Assembly (NCBI GenBank): GCA_016806645.1
Contig: JACSYO010000686.1
Span: 373,501 to 437,500 of the forward strand
Length of the DNA: 64,000 bases
Source: Ophiodon elongatus
Lineage: Eukaryota > Chordata > Actinopteri > Perciformes > Hexagrammidae
Reading direction: 5' to 3'
Below are positions 22,746 through 33,944 of this stretch, piece after piece. Position numbers and translations under genes: made by a program. Under the pieces are notes generated by a model that saw only the letters and a list, made by a program, of their open reading frames with translations, had not been told where the DNA came from and ran no database searches. Every line of letters starts with the position of its first letter. The stretch's first letter is position 1.

Positions 22746-25700
22746 CTACTACTAATACTACTCCTAAATGATATTAGAAAATATGTGAAACAACCCAGCA
22801 GCGTACAAAGTATTTAAATTAGCTCCTTCTCAACCAGCTACATCGTTACACACTGCCTACATGTTAATGTATAAATAATTTGAGTAATGAATAATAAAAA
22901 CTATAAAAACAACATTCTAATGTTTGATACACACTTTTACTATTGAAATTTAAGAAAGTACACCTAAATATGATTTTGAATACAGGACTTAAAATTGAGT
23001 ATCTTTAAATTGTGGTAATGCAGCTATTTCTGAAGTATAATTTGAATACATGTTCCTCCACTGGTCTAACTAGATATAGGTGATCTACTTGCTTTGTTTG
23101 GTCACAAACAGCGTTGTATTAGTAGCATGTATACAGGCAACAGTAATAGTAACACTAGTTGTTAAGATGTACACCTCATCTGTTAATGTGTGTGTGGTGA
23201 TACACACTTGACTTTCTCATCACAGTCTCCTGTCAGAATAAACAGCGACACATTGAACCTCAGAGACTTTGATGTTGTCAAGAACAGAAATCCATCTTAA
23301 TACTTTAATCATATGGGGCATGTTTAGCAAACACACATACACCAAGGTCCATACTAAAACTCTATCAGGATATGTGTACACACACGCACACGCGACAGAG
23401 CGAGGTTGAAGGCATCAAAGCCTTCTCATCCAGCTTTTCTCCTGATCAGCTCTGCTGGGAGGATTGGAGTGGAATTGGCTGGGATTAGTTTCGGGCTGCC
23501 ATGTGGCATTCAGCACAGCACCCTGTCAAATGACATGCAGACACACCCACTGAGAATCTCAGTCTATTTTCATCTGTGGCTGTTTCAGTACCTGCACTCA
23601 CCCATAGTTATGATTCTTCTGTGGTTGCACAATAAATTGTGAGAAACCTGTTTAAGTGTAACTCTGATCAACAAAGAAGCAGCCATGTGCACGCTACAGA
23701 GCTCCTTTTGGCCAAGTTGCTGTACTGCGGATGGTCGACTTCTCTCTGTCTGCTCGCCTTTGATTGGTCCTTGTCCAATGCAGATACATTGTAAATGGAA
23801 TAAATCATTGGCCCATTTTGGACAGTCCTAGATTAAAGCACATGCTGTACTTGTCTGTTTTTTTTCTGAATGTTTGACAATGTCAGTCAGTGCATAACTT
23901 TTGTCCAGATTGTGGTTGCCATGGGGACACTGAGCGACACGCTGTCTGTGACGATGCCTGTGACCAGCTCAGGTGGCAGCCGGTGGCTGCTGAACACCTT
24001 GTGTGTTTTCACTGCTGTGCTTGTGCTCATGATGGAGTCTCATCTGTCCTGATGCTAATACAGACAGGAGGCTTCCAGCCCACATGTTAAAACCTTGAAA
24101 AAAAACCAGGTGCACTACATGCAAATCCACTAGCAACACATCAATTTCAGCCAACACATTGTTAATCATTTAACCAATAACTGATTAAGTGTTTGCAAAT
24201 TCATTGTGAAAGCAGACTGAAAGGAGGGTGAACACATTGATATATTCCTGTCTGGACCGACGCTTTGTTTATATTTTAATACACATATTGTTCTCAGTGG
24301 AAATGTTCAGATACAGTACAGTAACCTTTTAGAGCTAATTAATTCACACAAGCTCAACAGCAACCCAAACACACACACATCAAGCATGTCACTTACCAGC
24401 CACATGTACAAATGCTGCTATGTCCCAGCTGCCGTCTCTGCACATGTATTCCAACGTGTGTGTATTGATGAGTGTGAGACAGGACAGTGTTCTAACACCA
24501 CATCAACCCTCAGTCAGAGCCATGCTAAATGTCTATCAGCTAACAATAGATCCTCCAGGAAGGAGAGCCGAGCGAGTGGCTGGTTGGAGGAAGGGAGCCT
24601 ACCGAGCATGCCTGGCACAAAATCCCCGGGTATTATAACATCACATGACCACCCATCCACCGCAAGCGGAGGAGATGAAAGAGGCAGAGAGAGGACAAGA
24701 GTCAATGGGTGGAGGGGGGCGACGTCAGTGCTGCTCAAGTCTCGCTTTTCATGACAGTGACAGAGACTCAGAGGAGGCATGAGCCAATAAGACTTGAGGA
24801 ACCCCTCCCTGAGCAGAAAAGCCAACACTAACCGAGGCAAACATGGAGAGGGAGAGACAAAAGAAAAGCCCAGAGAGATCCAGCCACAGACGGAAAGAGA
24901 GAACTTGCACTGATTTACATAAATACTGAAAATAATACAAGGCATTCAAATAAGAGAAATCTCATGAAGCTACAAGCTGATATTTACATGTATCTTTAAT
25001 TACTTTTAACCAAGATTCTGAGCACACTGGCCAAGTTGAGCAAAGATGAGTTAAATCTATTTTCCTAATTGCAAAAAAAAATCTTAAAATCCAGATTCAG
25101 CTAGGAAATTGTATGTATAGTCCATTCTATTTCGGACAGGTGGGGGAAAAGATGGAGTAACCCTACACATGTTACATTACATGTCGGCCATTAGCCTGAT
25201 AACAACAAATTAGGGTTGAAACATTGTATTTTTTCACTTTGAACTGATCAGTTTGTAATTTTATTATGTTTTATTGATTTTTTTTTTTATTGATAATTGA
25301 ACATATTTTTTTATATAAATACCACCCTAGATAATATCAATTAGTAGGCTAAATAACAGAAATACCTCTGTTTAATGCAATTAAACAGCACCACAAACTA
25401 CATCCTTCAAAATGGCCATAGTTGAATCAACACTTTCCTCAAATGGAACATTATTACCTTCATGAATGGAGGCTGTAGTGCAGGACTGTTGGGTTAGACT
25501 GTGTTAACTTAAGCTCAGTGTAACTAATAACCTGTGTCTACACTGTGAGAACCTTGTTCAGTAAAGCTGTGTTTACTGGTAACAGTGTATGTGCACCCTC
25601 TAGTGATGACACTCAAAAGCAGCAGCCTTTTTGACATGAGAAACACATGTGTAATTGATCAAATTGATTATGGTACCTGTATAAAATCCCCTGCTGGAGG

Positions 25701-26440
25701 ATAATCAACATCACAGCACGGCACTCCTATCTGGCCTCGGAGACTGCACATTCACTCAACATATTCAGTTACAGACTTTGTCTTGTGAATAGTCAAAGCG
25801 CTGCTCATCAGGAGTAGATGACATTCATACACCATAGGCACAGCTACGACATTTAAGGTATGTCTTCATAGCGCTATAATACTAATTGTTAACACTGTAG
25901 TGTTAAGAAGCTTTGATGGTAATTATCAGACTATTAGCTTAACTCAACTTAATTAAAAGTGCTCAACTTAATCAAATAAACGGGCAGTAACAAAAAGATA
26001 AATTGTAGCACATACACTGGATTATACATCTGCACATTGACTGTTTCCTGTGCTGACATATCTGTCACATTGCTAAGAATAGTGCAAGGAATCATTGAAC
26101 TGAGTAGCATACCAAAGCAACTGCTGACATAGCATGGTCACGTGACCTGATACTTGTTGATCCAGCACCATAGTAGTTTTTCATTGATGTACATGCCCTG
26201 AACTCTCATTGCTATTTGGTTGAATTACTTTTTATTCTCATGTCGAAGTCCCAATTTGATGGCACTGTGACGTAATTATTACTATTCTGTATTACAGCTA
26301 TCACAAACCACACTTCAATATACCTAATATATCATCTAAGATTGCCATAATACTTCATCTGAAGGATAGTGTGTTGCTGTGTTTTCTCAAACCAGAAAAA
26401 TTAGGCCAGTTGTGCAAAGCGAGACTTATAGTCACCCAAA
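22746..26440. other. Long non-coding stretch, apparently single copy
   Basis: About 3.7 kb without recognised domains or repeats shared in the window. CACA-rich patches lie near 23333-23400 and a T-rich tract near 25270-25290. The patch at 24540-24860 is GC-richer and purine-biased, includes CCAAT at 24784 and is open on the minus strand for 143 codons, but the composition is low-complexity. I do not call a gene or promoter there. Confidence 0.5.
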
Positions 26441-27296
26441 CTGTTGTTTAAAAGTGTTCCTTCAAGCCGGATTGAGTTCAACTTTGCTATGGCTACTTCA
26501 GAAGACTTTAATGATGGACAGCTTACAGCAGGCTACTGCCCAAGCCGGACTTATCGGGTCCCAAAGCATGTGGAGGACTTAATTCTTTCAACCACAATGC
26601 ACCAACCACAGAAGAGTGGGGTGCAGAAAAAACAGAGACATTATTGCAAAGTGAGGGAGAATATCCATAGTATTCTACATCCTTGAACATGGAGGAGAGA
26701 TGGGACCTTATCAAAGTCCGGATCAAGGATGTAACAATCCAAATAAAGAGCTGCAGACAGCTATGTAAAGTGCTAAACGTACATCTTTTTCTCAGCAGCA
26801 TTTATAACACTTATCATATCCTCCTCGACATCAAGTCTCCCTTATATTCCTGACAGTGGTGTGACAATGCCTGAAGGTCTCCCTTATGGACAATATGTTG
26901 GGCTGAAAATTGACAGATGGGGACGATTGTCAGCAATGGCACATGGACATGTCTTATGAGCACCAACCAGCTCTACCCATCGGGACTAACTACTAACTAC
27001 TGTTCTATCCAAATCAGCTACATTCAGCACAGCCTATTATGCTGCACAGAGCAATCACTACTTTACACTTTCCCAACATGCAGCGGAGCCCATCCAAAAA
27101 GAGCCCATTCGTACTGAGACAATAAGTCTGCCAAAGTTCAAAGGGTTAAGCCTGCCTCTGTTTACCTGAGTAACTCTACAGTAGTCAAGCATCCAAAGGC
27201 CCTTCCCCCAGCAACCTAAAGCTTCTTTCAATATGGACTAACAAGTCAGCCCACAAGCAAGAGGAGAGAATGCTTTAAACCTTACTGCCCATAAAT

Positions 27297-27440
27297 GGTA
27301 AATGGACTTTTACTTGAAAAACGTTCTTGTCTTCGACCACTCAAAGCGTTTTAAAGCATTCACAACCATTCATACACTGCTGGCAGGGGCTTCCATGCAG
27401 GGTGCTACCTGCCCATCAGAACTATCTAACCATTCACTGC
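27297..27440 (+). repeat. Short interspersed repeat (AATGGTAAATGGACT family)
   Basis: It starts AAATGGTAAATGGACTTTTA, continues GACCACTCAAAGCG and CATTCATACACTGCTGGCAG, and ends ACCTGCCCATCAGAACTA. It is the same family as 10035-10200. The repeat is embedded between the two halves of a region that contains BEL/Pao gag sequence. Confidence 0.75.
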
Positions 27441-27569
27441 TCTATTAAGGTCAGCTACCTTCAGCACAGCCTATCATGCTGCAACCACTAGCCTTGTGCC
27501 TCAGCCTGTCCAAGCTGCAACTTAGCTTGTCCACCCTGCACCTCAGTCCATCCAACCTGCGCACGCTGG

Positions 27570-28070
27570 ACAGCTCCCTGTGGCTGAACCACCACTTTTT
27601 AGCCTTGGCCTCAGACAACAGCATACTACCCACAGTTTGCAACTACATACCCTCAATCTACAATCTAAAGACACGGCTTCCCTTCCAACATGTTGTGCTT
27701 TACAGGATGCAAAGCGCAACATGATGGAAATGGCGATTGCTGCATCATATGGCCTTTCAAAGCCCAAACTGCCTCTATTCAGTTCTGGAAGGGAAAGTGA
27801 CTAAATAATTTGGAAAATGGGGTAAATAGCTTACTCGGGCCACCTAACTAAGGACTATAAATATCAAATACTTGATTACCTTATGTTGCCTTGTGCCTAT
27901 TAGGTGGAAAAGAGATTTGTTAATGACCCCACACATGTACATCAGTGCAATGCATTCTTTACATCAACGGTATGGTCAGGCAGCTGGTCCAACGTGAGTT
28001 AACCATACTAGACTTACCTCTAGTGAAAGAAGGTGATGCAGAGGCTTTGCAAGAGTTCCCATCTGCAGTT
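27570..28070 (+). pseudogene. BEL/Pao retrotransposon gag remnant
   Basis: One frame gives MEMAIAASYGLSKPKLPLF followed by SSGRESD. This resembles the conserved SYGLPKPxLPxFxSGxESDF start of the gag capsid block in fish BEL/Pao elements, as I remember it. After a stop and deletion, pieces such as YKYQ, KRFVNDPTHVHQ, RQLVQRELTILD and KEGDAEALQEFPSAVN follow in changing frames and in the expected order. Upstream sequence from about 26440 may belong to the same element but shows no clear motif. Confidence 0.6.
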
Positions 28071-28090
28071 AACACACAGGGGAGGTGGGG

Positions 28091-28325
28091 ATGTTGAGCC
28101 ACACCTGTCCAGTTTTAATTAAGATGTTGGTTATGGTTAGGGAGTTAAGGGATTATGATTCTCTCGCTGGGAACCACCTCATTGAGGCCTTTGGGATGTG
28201 TGGTACTGAAATTAGATATCCAGATCCTTTTAGCCCTCCTCCTTTGAGGTGTAGTCCATCTGGGATTACTCTGTATGACTGTTGTTTGAACAGAGGCCCA
28301 GCTATGTAGGAGGAAATACTTAACT

Positions 28326-28326
<1 letters not shown>
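28091..28326. other. Spacer before the TA repeat
   Basis: No recognisable domains. Any further exons of the minus-strand gene would be expected at or below this position, but no candidate with a matching phase was evident. Confidence 0.4.
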
Positions 28327-28389
<63 letters not shown>

Positions 28390-28486
28390 ATATATATATA
28401 TATATATTTATGTGTGTATATGTATGTATATATATATATATATATATATTTATGTGTGTATATATATATATATATACATGTGTATA

Positions 28487-28566
<80 letters not shown>
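28327..28566. repeat. Long imperfect (TA)n microsatellite
   Basis: About 240 bases of TA dinucleotides with TATG and TATGTGTATA interruptions. Frames running through it encode only alternating Tyr/Ile and are artefacts. The array lies about 25 bases beyond a predicted splice donor of the minus-strand gene, inside its second intron. Confidence 0.97.
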
Positions 28567-28567
<1 letters not shown>

Positions 28568-28594
28568 CTGTATGCTGTGTGTTGTGAGACTTAC

Positions 28595-28729
28595 CGAATG
28601 CCAACTGTTCTTTCAGATAGTCTCTCTCCTTGGTTAGCTCATCAATCTTCTCCTTTTGCCACTCTGCCCTTAGTTTACACACCTCCAACGCATGGGGTGT
28701 TTTTTGGGCTTCCAGCTGTGCAGTAGGAG
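28595..28729 (-). CDS. Coding exon 2 of an unidentified coiled-coil gene
   Basis: The minus-strand exon begins after the acceptor TGTGTCCATAG and ends at the donor G|GTAAG (28594-28590). It encodes 45 residues, including a charged, probably coiled-coil segment AEWQKEKIDELTKERDYLKE with heptad-like leucines. Both introns are phase 1. Joined to the exon at 32276-32381 the frame is kept without a stop. I do not recognise the gene; fish CCDC106-like proteins have similar ELTKERDxLK segments, which I mention only as a possibility. Later exons are not found within the window. Confidence 0.65.
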
Positions 28730-28894
28730 CTATGGACACACTTAATAGAAAGTAATTGGTTATCATTTAATAAGTCTAGAATGTTATATTGCTTTAATTT
28801 GCTGGTCTGGGGCATGCTATAAGCCTAATAGCTCTTAACAAAATAGGATAATTAAATGTGGACTCTAAAATATCAGATCTTTGTCATCTAAAGT

Positions 28895-29668
28895 TGTATG
28901 AGTAAATTATTTAATATCAGACAATCATATTGATCTATTCTGTCTTACTGAAACCTGGCTGTGTCATGAAGAATATGTCAGCCTAAATTAATCAACTCCT
29001 CCAAGTCACATTAATACTCACATTCCTCGAGGCACCGGCCGAGGAGGTGGAGTAGCATCTATCTTTGACTCAAGCCTATTGATAAACCCTAAACCTAAAT
29101 TAAACTACAACTCATTTGAAAGCCTTGTTCTTAGTCTTTCACATCCAACCTGGAAACAGCCAATTCTATTTGTTATAGTGTACCGAGCCCCAGGTCCGTA
29201 TTCTGAATTTCTATCCGAATTTTCAGAGTTTTTATCAAGTTTAGTTCTTAAAACAGATAAAGTTATTATTGTAGGTGACTTTAATATTCATGTGAATGTC
29301 GATAATGATAGCCTTAGTACTGCGTTTATCTCATTATTAGATTAAATTGGCTTCTGTCAGTGTACAGAAACCCACTCACTGCTTTAATCACACCCTCGAC
29401 CTTGTTCTTGCATATGGCATTAAAATAGAACATTTAATAGTTTTTCCACAGAACCCTCTTTTATCAGACCATTACCTAATAACTTTCAAGTTTATACTAC
29501 CGGAGTGTATACCGTTAGGCAAATGTTTCTACACCAGATGTCTATCTGACATTGCTGTAGCTAAATTTAAAGAAGCGATTCCATCTGTATTTAATTTAAT
29601 ACCATGTTTCAATATAACGGAGGACTCCTGTGCTAACTTTAGTCTGTCCCAGATTGATCATAGTTCAT
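28895..29668 (+). pseudogene. L2 endonuclease domain, broken
   Basis: Pieces in order: DLFCLTETWLCHEE near the start, VIVYRAPGPYSEF and VIIVGDFNIHVNVDND (GDFN motif) in the frame from 29079, a stop at 29343-29345, then HTLDLVLAYGI and LLSDHYLITF (SDH motif) in another frame. APE-type endonucleases of this clade nick the target for reverse transcription. The domain is disabled by a stop and at least two frameshifts. Confidence 0.8.
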
Positions 29669-30003
29669 AGTTCACAGCGCTGTTGAGCTGTGTATTCCTA
29701 TAGACCTCGGTAGTAATGACTTCATGAACTTCTTCAATGATAAGATTCTAACTATTAGAGACAAGATTAATAATCTCTTGCCCTCAACCAGTACCGATCT
29801 ATCCTTGGAAACAGCTATAAACCCTGATATATGTTTGGACGGCTTCTCTCCCATCGACTTAAAAAAATTGTCTTCAACAATTTCTACTTCTAAACCTTCT
29901 ACCTGTCTCTTGGACTCCGTCCCGACGAGGCTGCTTAAAGAAGTTTTACCTTGGATTGGCACCTGTCTGCTGGATATTATCAATCTGTCTTTACTAACAG
30001 GCC

Positions 30004-30819
30004 ATGTACCAGTCTTTTAAAGTAGCTGTAATTAAGCCTCTTCTCAAGAAGCCCACTCTTGATCCAGAGGTGTTGGCTAACTATAGACTGATCTCTAACC
30101 TTCCCTCCCTCTCTAAAATCCTTGAGAAAGTAGTCGCAAATCAGTTATGTGACTTTCTACATAACAATAGTTTATTTGAGGATTTTCAGTCAGGATTTAG
30201 AAACCAACATAGCACAGAGACGGCACTGGTGAAAATTACTAATGACCTTCTAATTGCATCAGATAAAGGACTTGTCTCTGTTCTTGTCTTGTTAGACCTT
30301 AGTGCTGCGTTCGACACCATTGACCATAACATCCGATTACAGACATTAGAACAGTTGATTGGCATTAAAGGTACTGCACTAAGATGGTTTAAATCCTATT
30401 TATCAGATCGATCTCAGTTTGTATATGTAAACGAGGAAACCTCGATTACCACCAACGTCAGTCACGGAGTTCCACAATGTTCTGTACTTGGACCAATCTT
30501 ATTTACCTTATATATGCTTCCTTTGGGCAATATTATCAGAACACACTCCATAGACTTTCATTGTTATGCTGATGATACTCAATTATATCTATCGATCAAG
30601 CCAGAAGAAACCAACCAGCTTGCTAAACTTCAAGCATGTCTTAAATATATAAAAACATGGATGACCTGCAACTTCCTGATGTTAAACTCAGCCAAAACTG
30701 AAGTTATTTTACTTGGCCCAGAACACCTCCGAAATCAACTATCTAATGATATAGTTTCTCGTGATAGTTTCTCTTCTTCGAAAAACCACCACCATTCAGA
30801 GCATCCAGTACCACCGTAA
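30004..30819 (+). CDS. L2 LINE reverse transcriptase (defective copy)
   Basis: A 271-codon frame. The sequence upstream at 29724-30020 (another frame) supplies the RT N-terminus. Motifs: ILEKVVANQL (39-48), FQSGFRNQHSTETAL (61-75), VLLDLSAAFDTIDH (95-108, catalytic Asp98), HGVPQCSVLGP (154-164; Cys replaces the usual Gly), FHCYADDTQLYL (185-196). The frame ends because of a short extra sequence at about 30775-30804 that also occurs near exon 1 of the host gene. The homology resumes downstream in other frames. Confidence 0.9.
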   Translation: MYQSFKVAVIKPLLKKPTLDPEVLANYRLISNLPSLSKILEKVVANQLCDFLHNNSLFEDFQSGFRNQHSTETALVKITNDLLIASDKGLVSVLVLLDLSAAFDTIDHNIRLQTLEQLIGIKGTALRWFKSYLSDRSQFVYVNEETSITTNVSHGVPQCSVLGPILFTLYMLPLGNIIRTHSIDFHCYADDTQLYLSIKPEETNQLAKLQACLKYIKTWMTCNFLMLNSAKTEVILLGPEHLRNQLSNDIVSRDSFSSSKNHHHSEHPVPP

Positions 30820-31429
30820 AGAATCTCGCAGTTATCTTTGATCAGGACTTGTCCTTTAACTCTCACGTAAAACAAATCTCAAGGACTGCCTTTTTCCACC
30901 TACGTAACATTTAAAAAATCAGACGCATCCTGTCTCAAAGCGATGCAGAATAATTAGTTCACGCATTTGTTACTTCTAGACTAGACTACTGTAATTCCTT
31001 ATTATCAGGCTACTCTAATAAGTCTCTTAAATCTCTCCAGTTGATACAGAATGCTGCAGCGCTTCTACTAACAAAAACTAAAAAAAGAGATCATATTACT
31101 CCTGTATTAGTTTCTCTGCATTGGCTCCCTGTAAAATCCTGAATCAAATTTAAAATCCTTCTCCTCACCTACAAAGCCTTAATTGGTGAGGCATCATCAT
31201 ATCTTAAGGATCTCATAGTACCATATTACCCCACTAGAGAGCTGCGCCTACTGAATGCGGGGCTACTTGTGGTTCCTAGAGTGTTAAAAAGTAGGATGGG
31301 AGCCAGAGCCTTCAGTTATCAAGCTCCTCTTCTATGGAACCAGCTTCCACTTTCAGTCCGGGGGGCAGACAAAGTCACCACATTTAAGAGTAGACTTAAG
31401 ACTTTCCTCTTTGATAGCACTTATAGTTA
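30805..31429 (+). pseudogene. L2 LINE carboxy-terminal domain, frameshifted
   Basis: Blocks VIFDQDLSFNSHV, a SRLDYCNSLLSGY block, LQLIQNAAALLLT, KKRDHITPVL, SLHWLPVK and finally SYQAPLLWNQLP and FKSRLKTFLFDSTYS before a TAG at 31427-31429. This order is the standard carboxy domain of L2 reverse transcriptases. Two stops and a frameshift interrupt it. Confidence 0.85.
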
Positions 31430-32275
31430 GGGCTGGCTCAGGTTTGCACTGGTCCAGCCCCTAGATATGCTGATATAGGCTTAGACTGCTGGAGGACATC
31501 TTAGGATACACTGAGCTCCTCTCTCCTTTTCTCTCTCTCCTTCTGTATGAATTCATGTTCTATCAATGCACATTACTAACTCTACTTCTTCCCCCGGAGT
31601 CTTTGTGCTTTCTCGCCTCGCAGGTTTCCACGGATCGTGGTTGCATCTGGACCTTTGTCCTGTCTCCTACCGTAACCCTACTGACGCACATTCTTCTGTA
31701 TTTTCCTTCTGTTTCTATGGACCCTGGTCCTGCGTTGTGCTGTGGTCCCCGACACCTACTGCTATTATTACATGAATAATTTCAGTCATGTGAATTGAAC
31801 GTGTTGTAACTCTGTTATGCTGTTCATTCTGTGCACATGACATCTATTTAGTACTCTGTCCATCCTGGGAGAGGGATCCTCCTCTGTTACTCTCCTGAAG
31901 GTTTCTTCCCTTTTTCTCTCTGTTGAAAGGGTTTTTTGGGGGGGAGTTTTTTCTGATTCGATGAGAGGTCCTGGGACAGAGGATGTCGTACGTGTACAGA
32001 TTGCAAAGCCCTCTGAGGCAATTTTGTAATTTGTGATTTTCGGCTATACAAAAATAAATTGAATTGAATTAATCACTCCACTCATATGAACAGGTAAATG
32101 GTCATCTAACATTGTTATTATCGTCACATGGATGCTCTACTTACAACTGAGGTGACGCGGTGGCGCGTGTCTGTCTCAGGACCTTTAGTTAGTGACTAGC
32201 TTGCTAGCTGGTAAGCTAGCTAGATACTCATAATCAATAAGGTGTACGTGCCAGCAAAATAAGAAACATACTCAC

Positions 32276-32381
32276 CACTTGTGCCACTGACAGGCATCGC
32301 CTCCAATGTATCCATCACCTGGCTGGCATTCTTTCTGGCCCGGGTCCGCACGCCCTTTCGACTTAGTTTGGAGTTTTCCAT
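32276..32381 (-). CDS. Coding exon 1 of an unidentified coiled-coil gene
   Basis: The minus strand starts CACTATGG (good Kozak context) at 32381 and encodes 35 residues beginning MENSKLSRKGVRTRARKN, basic and possibly nuclear-localising. It ends at the donor AAGTG|GTGAG (32275-32271). One base is left over, and with the first two bases of the exon at 28729 it forms an Ala codon, so the frame continues. The intron of 3.5 kb contains the L2 LINE. The upstream promoter was not identified. The function is unknown. Confidence 0.6.
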
Positions 32382-32852
32382 AGTGAAACGCACTGTTATA
32401 CTAGTTCCTAAGCAAAATGTTTGTCCCAAGTTGATGACGGATGATGCGGGATTTGATTTATTTCGCGGATCAAATCATAACCTCTTGGATGTCTTCGAAA
32501 AACCACCACCGTTCAGAGCATTCTTTTTTGTAAACAATGAGCAGATTCACCCGGCTAAAGAGGTTTGTTAATGATCACATCTCTAAAAAATACACCCTGA
32601 AGTGGCTTCACATTTAGCAATTCTTTGTAAGGCATAGATAGTCCTCACTTTAGATGAGGTAACACAAAATATTTAACCGACAACTCATAACTAATTGCAG
32701 TATTAATACATGTTTACAAAAGCACATATTAACATAGTCAGTAACCATTAGTTCATATCTATAAATGCATGAATAATTTACATTTAAATAATTTCTTAAT
32801 AATTTACTAACACTTTATAAATTCTCTTATCTACAAGTCCTTAATTGGTTTG

Positions 32853-32892
<40 letters not shown>

Positions 32893-33079
32893 CAAATGGG
32901 GAATCCATCATTTATAAAGTATGAAAACACAATCATGAAACACATAATATACACGCTTATTAATCAAGGATAACACATTTATAACTGTTTATGAATTGCA
33001 TACTAATGAGTTTTAATGTTGGAACAATGCTTTATAAATGATGAATTAAGTGATTATTCATGCTTCATAACACGCAGTT
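32382..33079. other. Upstream flank of exon 1, with a (TA)n tract
   Basis: Expected 5' UTR and promoter region of the minus-strand gene; no clear TATA box in sense. A (TA)n tract lies at 32857-32890. The 30 bases at 32492-32521 match the extra segment in the L2 RT at 30775-30804 with one mismatch. The rest is AT-rich. Confidence 0.5.
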
Positions 33080-33870
33080 ATTATAAAATGTTACTATTTC
33101 TTCTCATCGAAAGTTTGGACAACTTTATTCACAGGGGGAATAGCGGCCGGATACATGGGCATAGTCAATTTGGAGTAATATTTAGGGTCGTTCAGCTGTC
33201 TGTAACCTTCCCATAAACAGGCCACATCCATTACGTTGTGGGGGGTTGCCAGAGTCTCACAGGTCTTTGGGGGAAAGGGGAGGCTGATGTGGTGTAGGTG
33301 GTACGATGTTGTCTTCCTCTTCAGCCTCTGGAGAGGGAGGCCAGATTCCTGACAGAGGCACGTTGGCAGGAGTAGCATCCATCTCCATGGACTGTGTAGC
33401 TGCGACGGTTGTCTGACTGGGAGGGGGAGGTGCTCCAATCAGGGGCGTAGCTAGTGGTTGTGAGGGTGTGTCACTCAAAGTAGCCGGAGCCTTTGGTCGT
33501 GCAGTGTGGATCTCAGCCGAGATGGACCGCGTGGTAGCCGTCGTTGTTACTATCATTCTGAGTGTTACTCGGAGGTGGAGGCCGTGAAGTGACGTTACTT
33601 TGAAGCACAGCGTCCGTAGTTACCGGGGGCTGTTGTTTTTGAGCCCGTAACTGCCCGAGTCTGCCCTCCATGTAGCCCTCAGTGTCAATTAACGTTTCTA
33701 ACGCTAATCTGCTGCCCAGGCTTTTAGACCACGCTAAAGCCACTTTGTATGGGTCGTGGCAGTCGTGTGAGGACAGTTTATACAGTTTATCAACTTCATT
33801 CGTGATGATAGTGGTCTTGCAAGATAATCATTGTAGTGTGAGCCCAGTTTTTGGCCTTACCTTCAATTAA
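33080..33870 (-). pseudogene. Unidentified broken reading frame with proline-rich middle
   Basis: Three overlapping minus-strand frames appear to be one original protein. It starts with a helical part (KLYKLSSHDCHDPYKVALAW, then LETLIDTEGYMEGRLGQLRA), passes into a Pro/Thr/Ala-rich region (PPPPS, PPTPHQPPLSP) and ends with WEGYRQLNDPKYYSKL and VQTFDEKK before a TAG. Frameshifts lie near 33555 and 33255. An AG acceptor-like site precedes the first part (CTTGCAAG at about 33815). I do not recognise it. Gag-like, viral or transposon-associated origin is possible but unsupported. Confidence 0.45.
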
Positions 33871-33944
33871 CATCTGCGATGGTGAGAGGTGGCTCATCCA
33901 CCATTGCATTTTTAAAGTGATGTACCATCTTAATGGCCAGGACT

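Larger units (their letters stand above)
28800..32073 (+). mobile_element. L2-type LINE in the intron of a minus-strand gene
   Basis: Near-complete ORF2 of an L2-clade LINE: endonuclease, RT, carboxy domain and 3' UTR ending ATAAATTGAATTGAATT. It lies antisense within the intron bounded by the exons at 28595-28729 and 32276-32381. Compared with the copy at 51178, about 340 bases between endonuclease and RT are deleted at 29669. The 3' end matches fragments at 9915-10030 (minus) and, within the UTR, 55500-55660. The 5' limit is uncertain, and no target duplication was resolved. Confidence 0.85.

Noticed and set aside
24514..24945. 143-codon minus-strand open frame in GC-richer DNA
   Set aside because: Low-complexity Leu/Ser/Pro composition, no motif, no splice or promoter context; open by composition.
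28327..28566. Possible CRISPR-like or regulated repeat array
   Set aside because: Simple TA dinucleotide repeat with no unique spacers.
28320..28766. 148-codon minus-strand open frame running from the exon through the TA repeat
   Set aside because: Only the exon part (28595-28729) is protein-like; the rest is TA dinucleotide translation beyond a good splice donor.
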